Assembly: GCF_001428605.1 (NCBI RefSeq)
Contig: NZ_LMID01000017.1
Location: 38,456-102,455, forward strand
Source: Sphingomonas sp. Root720
GTDB taxonomy: Bacteria; Pseudomonadota; Alphaproteobacteria; Sphingomonadales; Sphingomonadaceae
Reading direction: 5' to 3'
Length of the DNA: 64,000 bases
Made by a program: the position numbers and the translations under genes. The number at the start of each line of letters is the position of its first letter. Within the stretch, counting starts at the first letter, position 1. Below, piece after piece: positions 45,183 through 52,848 of this stretch. The notes below the pieces were generated by a model, which was not told where the DNA came from, searched no databases, and was given only the letters and a program-made list of their open reading frames with translations.

Positions 45183-45200
45183 AGTCTGCTCAAGCAGACT
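45183..45200. repeat. 18-bp palindrome, copy 1 (candidate centromere or oriT-related site)
   Basis: AGTCTGCTCAAGCAGACT, a near-perfect dyad with 8-bp arms. An identical copy at 47443-47460 lies on the other side of parAB (20 identical bases, counting AT before it). It sits 72 bp upstream of the mobilisation gene. The rest of 45112-45412 has a terminator (45299-45331) and no gene. Confidence 0.75.
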
Positions 45201-45298
45201 CTGCCCGTCTTCAAGGCAAGTATCTCATCCAATCTGACATCTACAAAAAAGCAGAATATTTCCGAGCGATCCAATCCGCCCGATCCGCGAAAATGAAG

Positions 45299-45331
45299 AC
45301 AGCCGCGCCCCTGAAGAAGGGGCGCGGCTGT
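45299..45331 (-). terminator. intrinsic terminator after parB
   Basis: A perfect 14-bp stem, ACAGCCGCGCCCCT with AGGGGCGCGGCTGT, 5-nt loop, followed on the minus strand by a T-rich stretch (CTTCATTTTCG). It ends the parA-parB transcript, 80 bp past the parB stop. Confidence 0.85.
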
Positions 45332-45412
45332 CAAAATTGTCTGAAAAGCTCGATCGTTTCTACGCGGAGTGAGGGGTGAATGAGTGAGCGCCCGCCCCGC
45401 CCCGCCGATGGT

Positions 45413-46348
45413 TTACCCCACGGCGATGTCAGTTACGGGCGCTTCGATCTCCTCGCCGTCGTCGAACACCACCCGAACCCGCTCGGGCAGGATCAAACGT
45501 CCGGTCCGCCCGCCCAATGTCACCCGAACCGCATCGAGGGGCCGGGGCTGCAAAGACACCTCCGTGCCGAACATCGACCGCAGGCCAGCACCGGCACGCA
45601 CCGACCTTCTCGGCGCAGCGCGCTCGGCACCCTGCCCATTCGACAGGGCAGGCACGACATGCAATCCGGCATCGGGCGAAGCCTCGGATGCCTTGAGCCC
45701 TGCGATGAACCGGCCGCCCTCGGCCAAGGTCACGCTTTCATCGCCGAGCCGCTCGACATAGGCGCGCACCGCGCCGCCATGCGTGCGGGCAGCACGGTGG
45801 AGGTCGTAAAGCAACCGGATCGGCATCTGATCGATCGCTGCTCGCAACCAGGGCGCCATATCGGCGCAGGCGGCGTAGAGCGATACAAACTGTTTCGAGC
45901 GGCCGAGCGCGCGGGCGATCTCCGCCTGGGTGACGCCGGCGGCCAGCATCCGTTCGATGCCGGTCGCGAGATCATGCGAGGTCAGGCCCGCGCGCTGGTC
46001 ATTCTCGACGATCTGATCGGCGAGCGTGTCGGCCCGATTCACCACCGCCATCACGATCGCCGGAATAGTCTCGCGCCCCGCAAGGCGCGATGCCCGAAAG
46101 CGCCGCTCGCCGACGCGAATGACATGAAGCCCGTCCCCATTTTTCGGGGCAACGATGATCGGCTGCAGGACGCCGCGCGCGGCGATCGAAGCGGCAAGAT
46201 CCTTGAGCTCCGTCTCGTCGAACATGCGGCGCGGATTTTCGGGGTCGGCGATGATCCAGTCGAGCGGCAGATCCTCGACGCGCCGCGCGCTGTCGTGGAG
46301 ACCGACAAGCAGTCCGAACTCTTCGGCGCGCTGATCGAACTTGCCCAT
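45413..46348 (-). CDS. parB: ParB-family partition protein
   Basis: Plasmid centromere-binding protein of 311 residues: ParB/Sulfiredoxin domain (DPENPRRMFDETELKDLAAS, GVLQPIIVAP, HVIRVGERRFRASRLAG) and central helix-turn-helix (GVTQAEIARALGRSKQFVSL). The C-terminal domain carries GRLILPERVRVVFDDGEEIE. The ATG at 46348 overlaps the parA stop (TGATG). Its binding site may be one of the two palindromes that flank the operon. Confidence 0.9.
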   Translation of the reverse strand: MGKFDQRAEEFGLLVGLHDSARRVEDLPLDWIIADPENPRRMFDETELKDLAASIAARGVLQPIIVAPKNGDGLHVIRVGERRFRASRLAGRETIPAIVMAVVNRADTLADQIVENDQRAGLTSHDLATGIERMLAAGVTQAEIARALGRSKQFVSLYAACADMAPWLRAAIDQMPIRLLYDLHRAARTHGGAVRAYVERLGDESVTLAEGGRFIAGLKASEASPDAGLHVVPALSNGQGAERAAPRRSVRAGAGLRSMFGTEVSLQPRPLDAVRVTLGGRTGRLILPERVRVVFDDGEEIEAPVTDIAVG

Positions 46349-47112
46349 CACGCCGCACTCAGGCGACGGTCATCCATCCGGCGAACGATTTCGGCCAGGA
46401 TCGGTCGGATTTCGTCAGCCGCCGCTTTCGCGCCGCTGCCTGTTTCGCGCCAGACCGGATGATGCTGTTCGGCCGAATGCTTGTAGGTCGGGCGCGCCTT
46501 GATGAAGGCAGGAAACATCAGTTTCTCGCCGACGGCGCGGGCGAGCTTGACCGCATTGTCCATTTCGCGCCGGTCGAACGGATTGACCATCGAGGGCAAC
46601 AGCCCGAGAAAATCGACCTTGCGCCCGCCTCTCGCCCCTTCCGCTTTTTTGAGCGCGGTGAGCAGCATCTTGGCGCACTCGATCGAATCCTCGGCGACCT
46701 GGACCGGTGCGATCACCGCGTCGGCCACCGCCATCGCGCTCAAGGTGAGCTCATCCCATTTGGGACCGGTGTCGATGACGATATGATCGAAATGCGCACC
46801 AAGCGCGGGAAACCGGCCGAGGAAATCGCGGACATCCGCGGCTGCCTTGACCATCTGCAGGCGCGGATCGGCGGCGAAAACCGTGATGCCTGGCGCATCG
46901 CTCAGGTCGAGCCGCGCCTCGGGATCGAACAGGTCCGCTGCGAACCACCCGGTCCGCTCGCCGGCGAGCCGGCGGGTGGAACTGCCCTGCGGATCGAGGT
47001 CGAGAAACGCGACCCGGTTGCCGGCTTGCTCGGCAAGATACCAGGCGAGGTGCGTTGCGAGAAAGGTCTTGCCGACCCCGCCCTTGAGCAGGCTGACGAC
47101 GATCGTTCGCAT
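46348..47112 (-). CDS. parA: ParA-family partition ATPase
   Basis: Walker-type partition ATPase of 254 residues: deviant Walker A KGGVGKT (10-16), Walker A' FDHIVIDTGPKWDELTL, Walker B region DLDPQGSS. No N-terminal helix-turn-helix, so a small type Ib-like ParA. Start taken at ATG 47112 (MRTIVVSLLKGGVGK); an ATG at 47136 (MNPDGAAA) would overlap the preceding small gene. Confidence 0.92.
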   Translation of the reverse strand: MRTIVVSLLKGGVGKTFLATHLAWYLAEQAGNRVAFLDLDPQGSSTRRLAGERTGWFAADLFDPEARLDLSDAPGITVFAADPRLQMVKAAADVRDFLGRFPALGAHFDHIVIDTGPKWDELTLSAMAVADAVIAPVQVAEDSIECAKMLLTALKKAEGARGGRKVDFLGLLPSMVNPFDRREMDNAVKLARAVGEKLMFPAFIKARPTYKHSAEQHHPVWRETGSGAKAAADEIRPILAEIVRRMDDRRLSAA

Positions 47113-47125
47113 CGCCGCCGCGCCG

Positions 47126-47305
47126 TCAGGATTCATAGTCTTTGGGACCATCGCGCAGGTTGCGCTCATAATGCTCGCGCGACGACCTGTCGCCGCCCCC
47201 GCCGATGCCGGGTCCGACATAACGGAACAGGTAGACGGTGATGACGAAGCAGGCGAATGCGAACAGCAACGCATGGTCTGGATGACGCGAAAAATAGTCG
47301 GCCAC
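47126..47305 (-). CDS. small membrane protein upstream of parA
   Basis: A 59-residue protein with one transmembrane helix (HALLFAFACFVITVYLFRYV) and a polar tail (GGGGDRSSREHYERNLRDG). GTG start at 47305 is supported by AAGGAG 7 nt upstream. It ends 13 nt before parA and is probably in the same operon. Role unknown. Confidence 0.65.
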   Translation of the reverse strand: MADYFSRHPDHALLFAFACFVITVYLFRYVGPGIGGGGDRSSREHYERNLRDGPKDYES

Positions 47306-47442
47306 GGCGGGTCTCCTTGGCATGTTCCAGGGAAACCGGTCGGTCCCCTCGCCGCGCAGCAAAACGCGGCCGCTCTCGCCGCACAGCCTCCCCTCTCGTG
47401 CCGGGGAGCAAGACCCGGTGGGCGTCAGACGGCACCGGCGAT

Positions 47443-47460
47443 AGTCTGCTCAAGCAGACT
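47443..47460. repeat. 18-bp palindrome, copy 2
   Basis: AGTCTGCTCAAGCAGACT, identical to 45183-45200, about 138 bp upstream of the small membrane gene heading the parAB operon. A possible parS or operator. Confidence 0.75.
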
Positions 47461-47463
47461 TTT

Positions 47464-47493
47464 CGGCCATCCCCCCGGTTAGGGGGATGGCCG
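47464..47493. other. 12-bp hairpin next to the palindrome
   Basis: CGGCCATCCCCC pairs with GGGGGATGGCCG around a 6-nt loop. No T-run on either side, so a structural or factor-dependent terminator for the 47576 gene is possible but unproven. Confidence 0.5.
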
Positions 47494-47575
47494 GTGTCAC
47501 CATCGCTCGGTGAGACATTGTGCGCAGCCCGGCGGCCATGCCAGCGGGCTCGGTTGGCGCGATGCGACGCCTTGG

Positions 47576-47869
47576 TCAGTCGGCGACCTCACGCAACCGC
47601 CACTGGTGGACTAGGGCGACGATCTTGTCCTCATAGCCGAGCTGGTCGGGAAAGATCGCGCCGTGATGACCGCCCAGATAGACGAACACGACGGCCATGT
47701 CGGCCGCAACGGCGTGGTCGACGCCGAACAGGTCGGCAAGATCGAACCCGCCATTGTCTTGCGCATTCCACCAGGCGAGCAGGAAGTTGGCAGCGCGGCG
47801 CGCTTGCCCCGTGTCCGAGGCGGCCAGATCGAAAAGCCGGTCGAGGGCTTGGATGACAGGCTCGCTCAT
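47576..47869 (-). CDS. conserved plasmid protein (DUF7673-like)
   Basis: A 97-residue soluble acidic protein: MSEPVIQALDRLFDLAASDT, GQARRAANFLLAWWNAQDNG, GFDLADLFGVD, ending in a Tyr/Val-rich helix and HQWRLREVAD. The pattern is that of small proteins common on alphaproteobacterial plasmids. No enzymatic motif. It lies 53 bp after the DUF3768 gene, probably co-transcribed. Confidence 0.65.
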   Translation of the reverse strand: MSEPVIQALDRLFDLAASDTGQARRAANFLLAWWNAQDNGGFDLADLFGVDHAVAADMAVVFVYLGGHHGAIFPDQLGYEDKIVALVHQWRLREVAD

Positions 47870-47922
47870 CTGCGAATCCTTTCGGTAAAAGGTGGCCCCG
47901 ACAGGGTCGGGGCCATGATAGC

Positions 47923-48318
47923 TCAATATTCGTGGGTGAGAAGCAGCGTCAGCACGCGGGTGGTGACCTCGGGATCGGTCGGATCGGGCGACCCATAGGT
48001 CAGCGCGCGATCATAATAATCGATCTTCCAGTACAAGGCTTCGCCGGCAAATTCGAAGCGCCCGAAATCACGCTCGCCATGGGGATCGACGTCGGGACCA
48101 AAGGCGTCATAGTCGCGCACGGTGCGCAGCAATTCGGCGCGACGCTGGAACCCGCGAAACAGGCTGGTATCGCCGATCAGCTCGGCGACGCCGGCGGTCA
48201 TGACCACCTGGTTGACGCCCGGGCTATGGATGGACTGGCGCAGGGCATCATTGAGCCGCGCGATGGTCGCGACGCGCTGGTCTGCGGATACGGCTTTGTC
48301 ATTCTGGGGGTCGGCCAT
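47923..48318 (-). CDS. DUF3768-family protein
   Basis: A 131-residue protein matching the DUF3768 pattern: RVATIARLNDALRQSI, VVMTAGVAELIGDTSLFRGF, DYDAFGPDVDPHGERDFGRF, ALYWKIDYYDRALTYGSPDP, ending TRVLTLLLTHEY. Such proteins are widespread on plasmids and in leader-type regions; function unknown. Confidence 0.75.
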   Translation of the reverse strand: MADPQNDKAVSADQRVATIARLNDALRQSIHSPGVNQVVMTAGVAELIGDTSLFRGFQRRAELLRTVRDYDAFGPDVDPHGERDFGRFEFAGEALYWKIDYYDRALTYGSPDPTDPEVTTRVLTLLLTHEY

Positions 48319-48592
48319 GACGTTCGACTTCCTGATCTGTGTCAGACCCCGCCGATCGGGGCCTTTCGACAGGCGACCGGACCGCCGGGGCATAGCGCGC
48401 CCGCGCACCCGACAGGGTCGCAACGGATGTGGAGAAGCCCGGCACCGGGCTTGCGCTGGCAAGTGCCGCGGCGAGGACGTCAAGCCAGGAAGGGACCGTC
48501 GGTGCGGCGGTCAGAGGGAATAAGGAACGGCATGGCCGACTTTTCAGACGTGCTGCTGGACGCGCGAGCGAGGGCTTCGCTATCATCCGATC

Positions 48593-48970
48593 ATGACAGA
48601 CACCGCCCGGATCATCGCCCTTTGGCCACGCTGGACATCGAGCGTCGGCGCAATGCAGCGGTTGCAGATCCAGGTTCGTACCCAGTGCCGTCGCTGCGGC
48701 GCCCTGATGCGCGCCGATCTCGACGAGCTGGTCGCCCGCTATGGCGGGAATGCGTCGTTGATCGATCGCCAGGAGCAATGCCGCATGGTCGCGTGCGATG
48801 GCGCGACCTTCTACCTCGCGGCCCGGCGCTATGGTGGACCGTGGCGGATCCTGGTCGATGATGCGGCGTTGCGCGACGGGCTGAGCCTGTGCCCGCCCGC
48901 GCATCTAGCGCATGGGCGACCAGCCCCTGTCGCGAATGCCGCAGACCTGCCGAGTCCACAGCGCCGTTGA
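48593..48970 (+). CDS. hypothetical protein with zinc-ribbon-like cysteines
   Basis: A 125-residue protein with Cys32-x2-Cys35 (RTQCRRCGALMR) and Cys63-x4-Cys68 (EQCRMVACDG), which could bind one zinc. Preceded by a conserved-looking hydrophobic start (TARIIALWPRWTSSVGAMQR). It stands alone on the plus strand between minus-strand genes. Function not recognised. Confidence 0.6.
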   Translation: MTDTARIIALWPRWTSSVGAMQRLQIQVRTQCRRCGALMRADLDELVARYGGNASLIDRQEQCRMVACDGATFYLAARRYGGPWRILVDDAALRDGLSLCPPAHLAHGRPAPVANAADLPSPQRR

Positions 48971-49079
48971 CGACCTGCCCTCGGCAGGGATCGTGACCCG
49001 CATGGGCCGAGACCCGGCACGGGGCTCGGGGCGGTCCGCCTAGAGCCCGGTCCGGCGCAGCCGGAGCCGCCCTGCCCGC

Positions 49080-49613
49080 TTAAGCCCCCTTCGCGTTAGC
49101 CAGATCACCGAACAAACGAAGCAATATCTCGTCCAGGCTGGCGACCTTCTCGAACCTGGATATCCGGACCTTGCGGTGGTTCGGCCGCACATTCTTCTCG
49201 CCCTCCGCCGTGCCCTTGCTATGTTTGGCGACGGCGAACGGACTGATATCCGGCAAAGGCTCGCCTGGCTCCGCGCCGAACCACAGATAATGGTCGAAGA
49301 GGAGATCCGGCGTCACCACGATCCAGATGACGCATCCGCTCGGCTTCTCCATCAGCTTGAGGCTGATCTTGACCTCATCGGTCTTGCCGCCGACGATTTT
49401 GGTCTTGAACTGGATATGGCGGGTCACGCTGCGGCGGGCCATGACCAGATCATAGCCGCCCGCGTCGAATTCGGAGCGCAGCACCTCGACGTCGGTCACA
49501 CCCAGTTGCCACAGGCGGCGCAGCGCTTCCCCGACAAAGACATGCTCCACGATGCGCTCACGCAGGGTCGAGTGGATGAAATGCGGGCTCGCTTCCTCGG
49601 TAAGATCGTCCAA
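49080..49613 (-). CDS. PD-(D/E)XK-like nuclease-fold hypothetical protein
   Basis: A 177-residue protein. The stretch VLRSEFDAGGYDLVMARRSV followed by RHIQFKTK has the D-x(n)-Q-x-K order of PD-(D/E)XK nucleases (Asp in GYD, then IQFK). The rest is mixed alpha/beta with a conserved WIVVTPDLLFDHYLWFGA. No partner methyltransferase or helicase is adjacent. A restriction-like or repair nuclease is possible; confidence in the fold is moderate. Confidence 0.6.
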   Translation of the reverse strand: MDDLTEEASPHFIHSTLRERIVEHVFVGEALRRLWQLGVTDVEVLRSEFDAGGYDLVMARRSVTRHIQFKTKIVGGKTDEVKISLKLMEKPSGCVIWIVVTPDLLFDHYLWFGAEPGEPLPDISPFAVAKHSKGTAEGEKNVRPNHRKVRISRFEKVASLDEILLRLFGDLANAKGA

Positions 49614-49662
49614 TCAGCGCTCGCACAATAAGGGCGGGGGCGGATGCCCCCGCCTGAAGGTT

Positions 49663-49827
49663 TCAGCTGAACGGATCATATTCGTTGATGACGACCACGT
49701 CGCCGTCAAAGTCGTCGGCGGTAATCACGGCGAACTGGTTGCCGATACCGATGACCATCGTTGCGATCATGAGGGTTTTGGAAAGGCCGAGCGCATTGAG
49801 GCGGGCGATCTTGATGTCGGTGAACAT
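49663..49827 (-). CDS. 54-residue conserved small protein
   Basis: MFTDIKIARLNALGLSKTLM then IATMVIGIGNQFAVI and an acidic C-terminus ending NEYDPFS. GGAG lies 8 nt upstream of the ATG. One hydrophobic stretch is present but too short and polar for a sure membrane helix. Codon use is that of a real gene. Function unknown. Confidence 0.6.
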   Translation of the reverse strand: MFTDIKIARLNALGLSKTLMIATMVIGIGNQFAVITADDFDGDVVVINEYDPFS

Positions 49828-50261
49828 GTCGAGGCTCCTTGAAAGCCGGCGGGTTCATCCCCGCTCGACTGGCGCCCGAAGTGTTCGGTGGGTGGCCGCG
49901 ATCACTTTTTGCCGCAGGCCAAAAGCCGTAGCGAAGCGACCGGACCCTTTATGGGTTGATGGCATTAGGCCGCCCGCCGGACCAAGGATTGCGCCTCAAA
50001 GAGCGGGGTGAAACTGCTGGCCAGAAGAGGTCATGGCCCCACCGGACGGACATCATGCGATGCGTGGGTCGGCCTCACCGCAGACATGGGTTTGGGTCAG
50101 CTGTTGTGATCGCCAATCCGGCCGAACCGGCTGTCATTTTGCGCTAGCAACAGCTTGATCGTGCTTCATTACACCGATTGCGGGATCGAGGGCGGCTACC
50201 ATCATGCCGCCAACGGCAATCGCGTATCGCGACAAAAGTGCGCATGTTCTGCTTGATGATT
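49828..50261. other. 434 bp without a supported gene
   Basis: No convincing frame, terminator or repeat was seen in this interval; only short unsupported frames exist. It ends at the SOS box. Confidence 0.6.
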
Positions 50262-50276
50262 GTTCTTTGTTTGTTC
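50262..50276 (+). promoter_or_regulatory. LexA (SOS) box
   Basis: GTTCTTTGTTTGTTC is an exact GTTC-N7-GTTC, the alphaproteobacterial LexA consensus. It is 12 bp before the ATG at 50289, so it would overlap the promoter or leader of that gene. Confidence 0.72.
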
Positions 50277-50288
50277 TATTCTCCAGCC

Positions 50289-50513
50289 ATGCTCCGAGTC
50301 GATGAAGATAGCCTGGCCCTCCATCTCGAGGTGTCGCTCGCAACGGCCGAACCGGCACTAGTGACGGATATTCGCTGCGGTGACGCGACCGCACGGCGGC
50401 GTGCGGTCGCGCAGCTGGCCCGGCATCTGGCGGTCCGTTTGCGCTGCTATGATATTCTCGCCGATGAGCCCGCCGCGATGGCGGGGACATTGCCGCTCTT
50501 CCCCGACACATGA
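50289..50513 (+). CDS. small putative SOS-regulated protein
   Basis: A 74-residue protein, MLRVDEDSLALHLEVSLATA through ARHLAVRLRCYDILADEPAA to PLFPDT. Mostly helical, no known motif. The start follows a perfect LexA box by 12 bp, so it should be induced by DNA damage or by single-stranded DNA entering during conjugation. 28 bp separate it from the nuclease-like gene, which may be in the same transcript. Confidence 0.6.
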   Translation: MLRVDEDSLALHLEVSLATAEPALVTDIRCGDATARRRAVAQLARHLAVRLRCYDILADEPAAMAGTLPLFPDT

Positions 50514-50541
50514 CGAACGATTCGTCCCTGTCCGATCGCTG

Positions 50542-50970
50542 ATGCTCATAGCCTTGCTTCTCGCTGTCGCGACCGTACCCGCCGGGCAGGCATTCATTTG
50601 CACGCCCATCAGGGTGTGGGACGGCGATGGACCGGTGTGGTGCCGGGAGGGACCACGGATTCGGCTTGGCGGAATAGCGGCGCGCGAAATCGACGGCTCA
50701 TGCCGGCGGGGACAACCCTGCCCGCGCGCCAGCGGCATTGCCGCGCGGGACGCGCTGGTCCGATTGCTTGGCGGCGCCAGGGGCAAAAGCGGCACCGGCC
50801 ATACCCTTGTCACTGGTCCGACGCTCCAATGCCGGTCAACCGGCAACGCGAAAGGGGATCGCACCGGGGCCTGGTGTTCTGCGCCGGGGATCGGTGACCT
50901 GAGCTGCGCGATGATCGCGACGGGCACAGTGCTGCGATGGCAGCGCTATGCGGCAGGCCATTGCCGCTGA
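50542..50970 (+). CDS. secreted thermonuclease-like (SNase-fold) protein
   Basis: A 142-residue exported protein: signal peptide MLIALLLAVATVPAGQA, then an SNase-type core (CTPIRVWDGDGPVWCREGPR, IRLGGIAAREIDGSC, GIAARDALVRLLGG). The Asp pair in WDGDG and the Arg and Glu in RIRLGGIAAREID stand where the catalytic residues of staphylococcal nuclease lie, while several extra cysteines suggest disulfides. It is short and the second catalytic Arg is uncertain, so activity is not assured. Likely co-transcribed with the SOS-boxed gene. Confidence 0.7.
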   Translation: MLIALLLAVATVPAGQAFICTPIRVWDGDGPVWCREGPRIRLGGIAAREIDGSCRRGQPCPRASGIAARDALVRLLGGARGKSGTGHTLVTGPTLQCRSTGNAKGDRTGAWCSAPGIGDLSCAMIATGTVLRWQRYAAGHCR

Positions 50971-50999
50971 CAGGGCGCAAAGGGCAGACCGAGAAATTT

Positions 51000-51072
51000 G
51001 TCCGAAATCTGCGTACAAATTTCGGACGGGTTCGATTTACTCTTGTCCGAAATTTGTATAGGTATTTCGGAC
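51000..51072. promoter_or_regulatory. tandem operators of the AbiE operon
   Basis: Two copies of GTCCGAAAT-N10-ATTTCGGAC, at 51000-51027 and 51045-51072, centre to centre 45 bp. The second ends immediately before the ATG of the antitoxin gene. This is the expected layout for AbiEi autorepression. No Shine-Dalgarno fits between operator and start, so the message may be leaderless or start from an upstream TTG (50998). Confidence 0.82.
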
Positions 51073-51732
51073 ATGGCCATTGATGCTACCGACCTAAAAG
51101 CCGCCATTCTCCAGCGGATCGACGCGCGCGTGCCCAAAGCGGTGTGGACGCCGGGGGATTTCCTTGACCTCGGCAGCCGCGATGCGGTCGACAAGACACT
51201 GCAACGCCTAGTGACCGCCGGCATGCTCCGCCGGATCGATCGCGGACTCTACGACAAGCCAGGGCGCAACAGCCTGACCCAGCAAAGCAGCCCGCCCGAT
51301 CCGCGCGAGGTCATCGACGCGGTCGCCCGCCGCGATCAGATCCGGGTGCTGGTCGACGGCATGACCGCCGCCAATGATCTGGGTCTCACCAATGCGGTCC
51401 CGGCCAGGATCGTCGTTCATACCGATGCGCGGCTCAAGACAATCCATCTCGGCCATCTCACCATCAGCTTCCGCCTGACCGCTGCCAGCAAGCTCTTCTG
51501 GGCGGGGCGGCCCGCGATGCGTATAGTCCAGGCACTCCATTGGCTGCGCGATACGATGGGCGGTGACAGTCAGGACGATGCCATGGTCAACCGGCGGCTC
51601 AGGACGCTGCTGCATGACTCCCGGCAGGGCAAAACCCTGCGCGACGATCTGGCCGATGGCCTTTCGACTTTGCCAGCATGGATGCAGGCATATCTCAAGC
51701 CGATGCTGGCCAGCCAGGCATCGGCCGCATGA
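51073..51732 (+). CDS. abiEi: AbiEi-like antitoxin (DUF6088)
   Basis: A 219-residue antitoxin/autorepressor: winged helix (VPKAVWTPGDFLDLGSRDAV, DKTLQRLVTAGMLRRIDRGL) and DUF6088 body (RVLVDGMTAANDLGLTNAVP, LTISFRLTAASKLFWAGRP). Stop overlaps the toxin start (ATGATG). It binds the twin operators upstream, most likely repressing the operon. The system stabilises plasmids and causes abortive infection in the AbiE family. Confidence 0.85.
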   Translation: MAIDATDLKAAILQRIDARVPKAVWTPGDFLDLGSRDAVDKTLQRLVTAGMLRRIDRGLYDKPGRNSLTQQSSPPDPREVIDAVARRDQIRVLVDGMTAANDLGLTNAVPARIVVHTDARLKTIHLGHLTISFRLTAASKLFWAGRPAMRIVQALHWLRDTMGGDSQDDAMVNRRLRTLLHDSRQGKTLRDDLADGLSTLPAWMQAYLKPMLASQASAA

Positions 51733-52787
51733 TGAACCCTGATTATGACCGGATCATCAGCGCAGACGACGAGACCCGTCTCGGCCTGTTCACGACAACC
51801 GCGCAACGCATCGGCACGACGCCCCAGAATGTCGAAAAGGATTTCTGGGTCTGCTGGACGCTCGACGCCTTGTTCAACGGATTGCCGTCAGGTCCACGCC
51901 TGCTGTTCAAGGGTGGTACCTCGCTGTCGAAGGGCTTCGGGCTCATTCGGCGCTTCTCCGAGGATATCGACGTCACCGTCTTTCGCGACGATCTGGGGCA
52001 GACCGCGTCGATCGCCGAACTCGAGGCGATGAGCGGAAAGAAACGGCAAGGCGCGCTCGACGCAATCGGCAAGGCCTGCGAGGCGTATATTCAGGGACCG
52101 CTGCACGACCAGCTCGCCACGCTCGTTGGCGAAGCCGCAGACCGCCTGAACATCGCCACCGGGCAATGGCGCGTCGAACCGGACCCCGAGGACGCGCAGG
52201 CGCTTTATCTAAGCTATCCTACGGTCACGCCTGTCGACGCCTATGTCGGCAAGGCGGTGAAGATCGAGTCTGGCGCGAAGTCCGCGCTCGATCCTCACGC
52301 ATTACAGACGGTCCGGCCCTATCTCGAAAGCGACGTGCCGGGGATCGATCTGGCCATCACCAATATCACGATCGTCGATGCGGAGCGGACCTTCTGGGAC
52401 AAGGTGGTCATCCTCCATGGCCTGCGGCGCTGGTTCGAAATTCGCGGAGTACTGCGCGGCAATGGCCAGCGCGTATCGCGTCATTATTATGATCTTCACG
52501 AGCTGTTGCAGTCCGACGCCGGTAAACGCGCGCTGACCGACCCGGCGCTCGGCCGTGACTGTGTCGCCCATGCTCGGCTGTTCTTCAACCGGCCGGCTTT
52601 CGATCTGGCGACGGCCGTGGCGGGAAGCTTCGCGCTATGTCCGGAAGGCAATATGGTCGATGATCTGCGCCGTGATTATCGCGCCATGACCGGTATGGTC
52701 TTCGGTGATGCGCCAAGTTTCGACACCGTGATCGAAAGCATCGCTGAACTGCAGAACAAGCTGAACACCGACACCCAGATGACCTGA
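51729..52787 (+). CDS. abiEii: AbiEii-like nucleotidyltransferase toxin
   Basis: Toxin of 352 residues with the DNA polymerase beta-type nucleotidyltransferase core: LFKGGTSLSKGFGLIRRFSE and Asp79/Asp81 (SEDIDVTVFRD), motif with DKVVILHGL. The family transfers nucleotides to tRNA or other RNA and stops growth. All key residues are present, so the pair looks functional, unlike the truncated AbiEii at 37.0 kb. Confidence 0.87.
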   Translation: MMNPDYDRIISADDETRLGLFTTTAQRIGTTPQNVEKDFWVCWTLDALFNGLPSGPRLLFKGGTSLSKGFGLIRRFSEDIDVTVFRDDLGQTASIAELEAMSGKKRQGALDAIGKACEAYIQGPLHDQLATLVGEAADRLNIATGQWRVEPDPEDAQALYLSYPTVTPVDAYVGKAVKIESGAKSALDPHALQTVRPYLESDVPGIDLAITNITIVDAERTFWDKVVILHGLRRWFEIRGVLRGNGQRVSRHYYDLHELLQSDAGKRALTDPALGRDCVAHARLFFNRPAFDLATAVAGSFALCPEGNMVDDLRRDYRAMTGMVFGDAPSFDTVIESIAELQNKLNTDTQMT

Positions 52788-52811
52788 TAAGGAAGCGGCA
52801 AAAACAGCAAA

Positions 52812-52841
52812 AAGGCCCGGCGGCGTGAGCCGCCGGGCCTT
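52812..52841. terminator. bidirectional intrinsic terminator between abiEii and ssb
   Basis: AAGGCCCGGCGGC and GCCGCCGGGCCTT form a 13-bp perfect stem with loop GTGA. On the minus strand it is followed by TTTGCTGTTTTTG, so it ends the ssb message well and probably also the toxin message. Confidence 0.88.
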
Positions 52842-52848
52842 GCCGGTC

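Noticed and set aside
46348..47274. Longer ParA starting at 47274
   Set aside because: The extra 54 residues overlap the small membrane gene in another frame and have no ParA similarity; the Walker A motif follows the ATG at 47112 as usual.
47464..47493. Rho-independent terminator of the 47576 gene
   Set aside because: A strong stem but no T-run on the relevant strand, so it is listed only as a hairpin.
50998..51072. Upstream TTG start giving the antitoxin a 25-residue extension
   Set aside because: The extension is only the translation of the operators and is not expected in the family; kept as an alternative in the finding on the twin operators.
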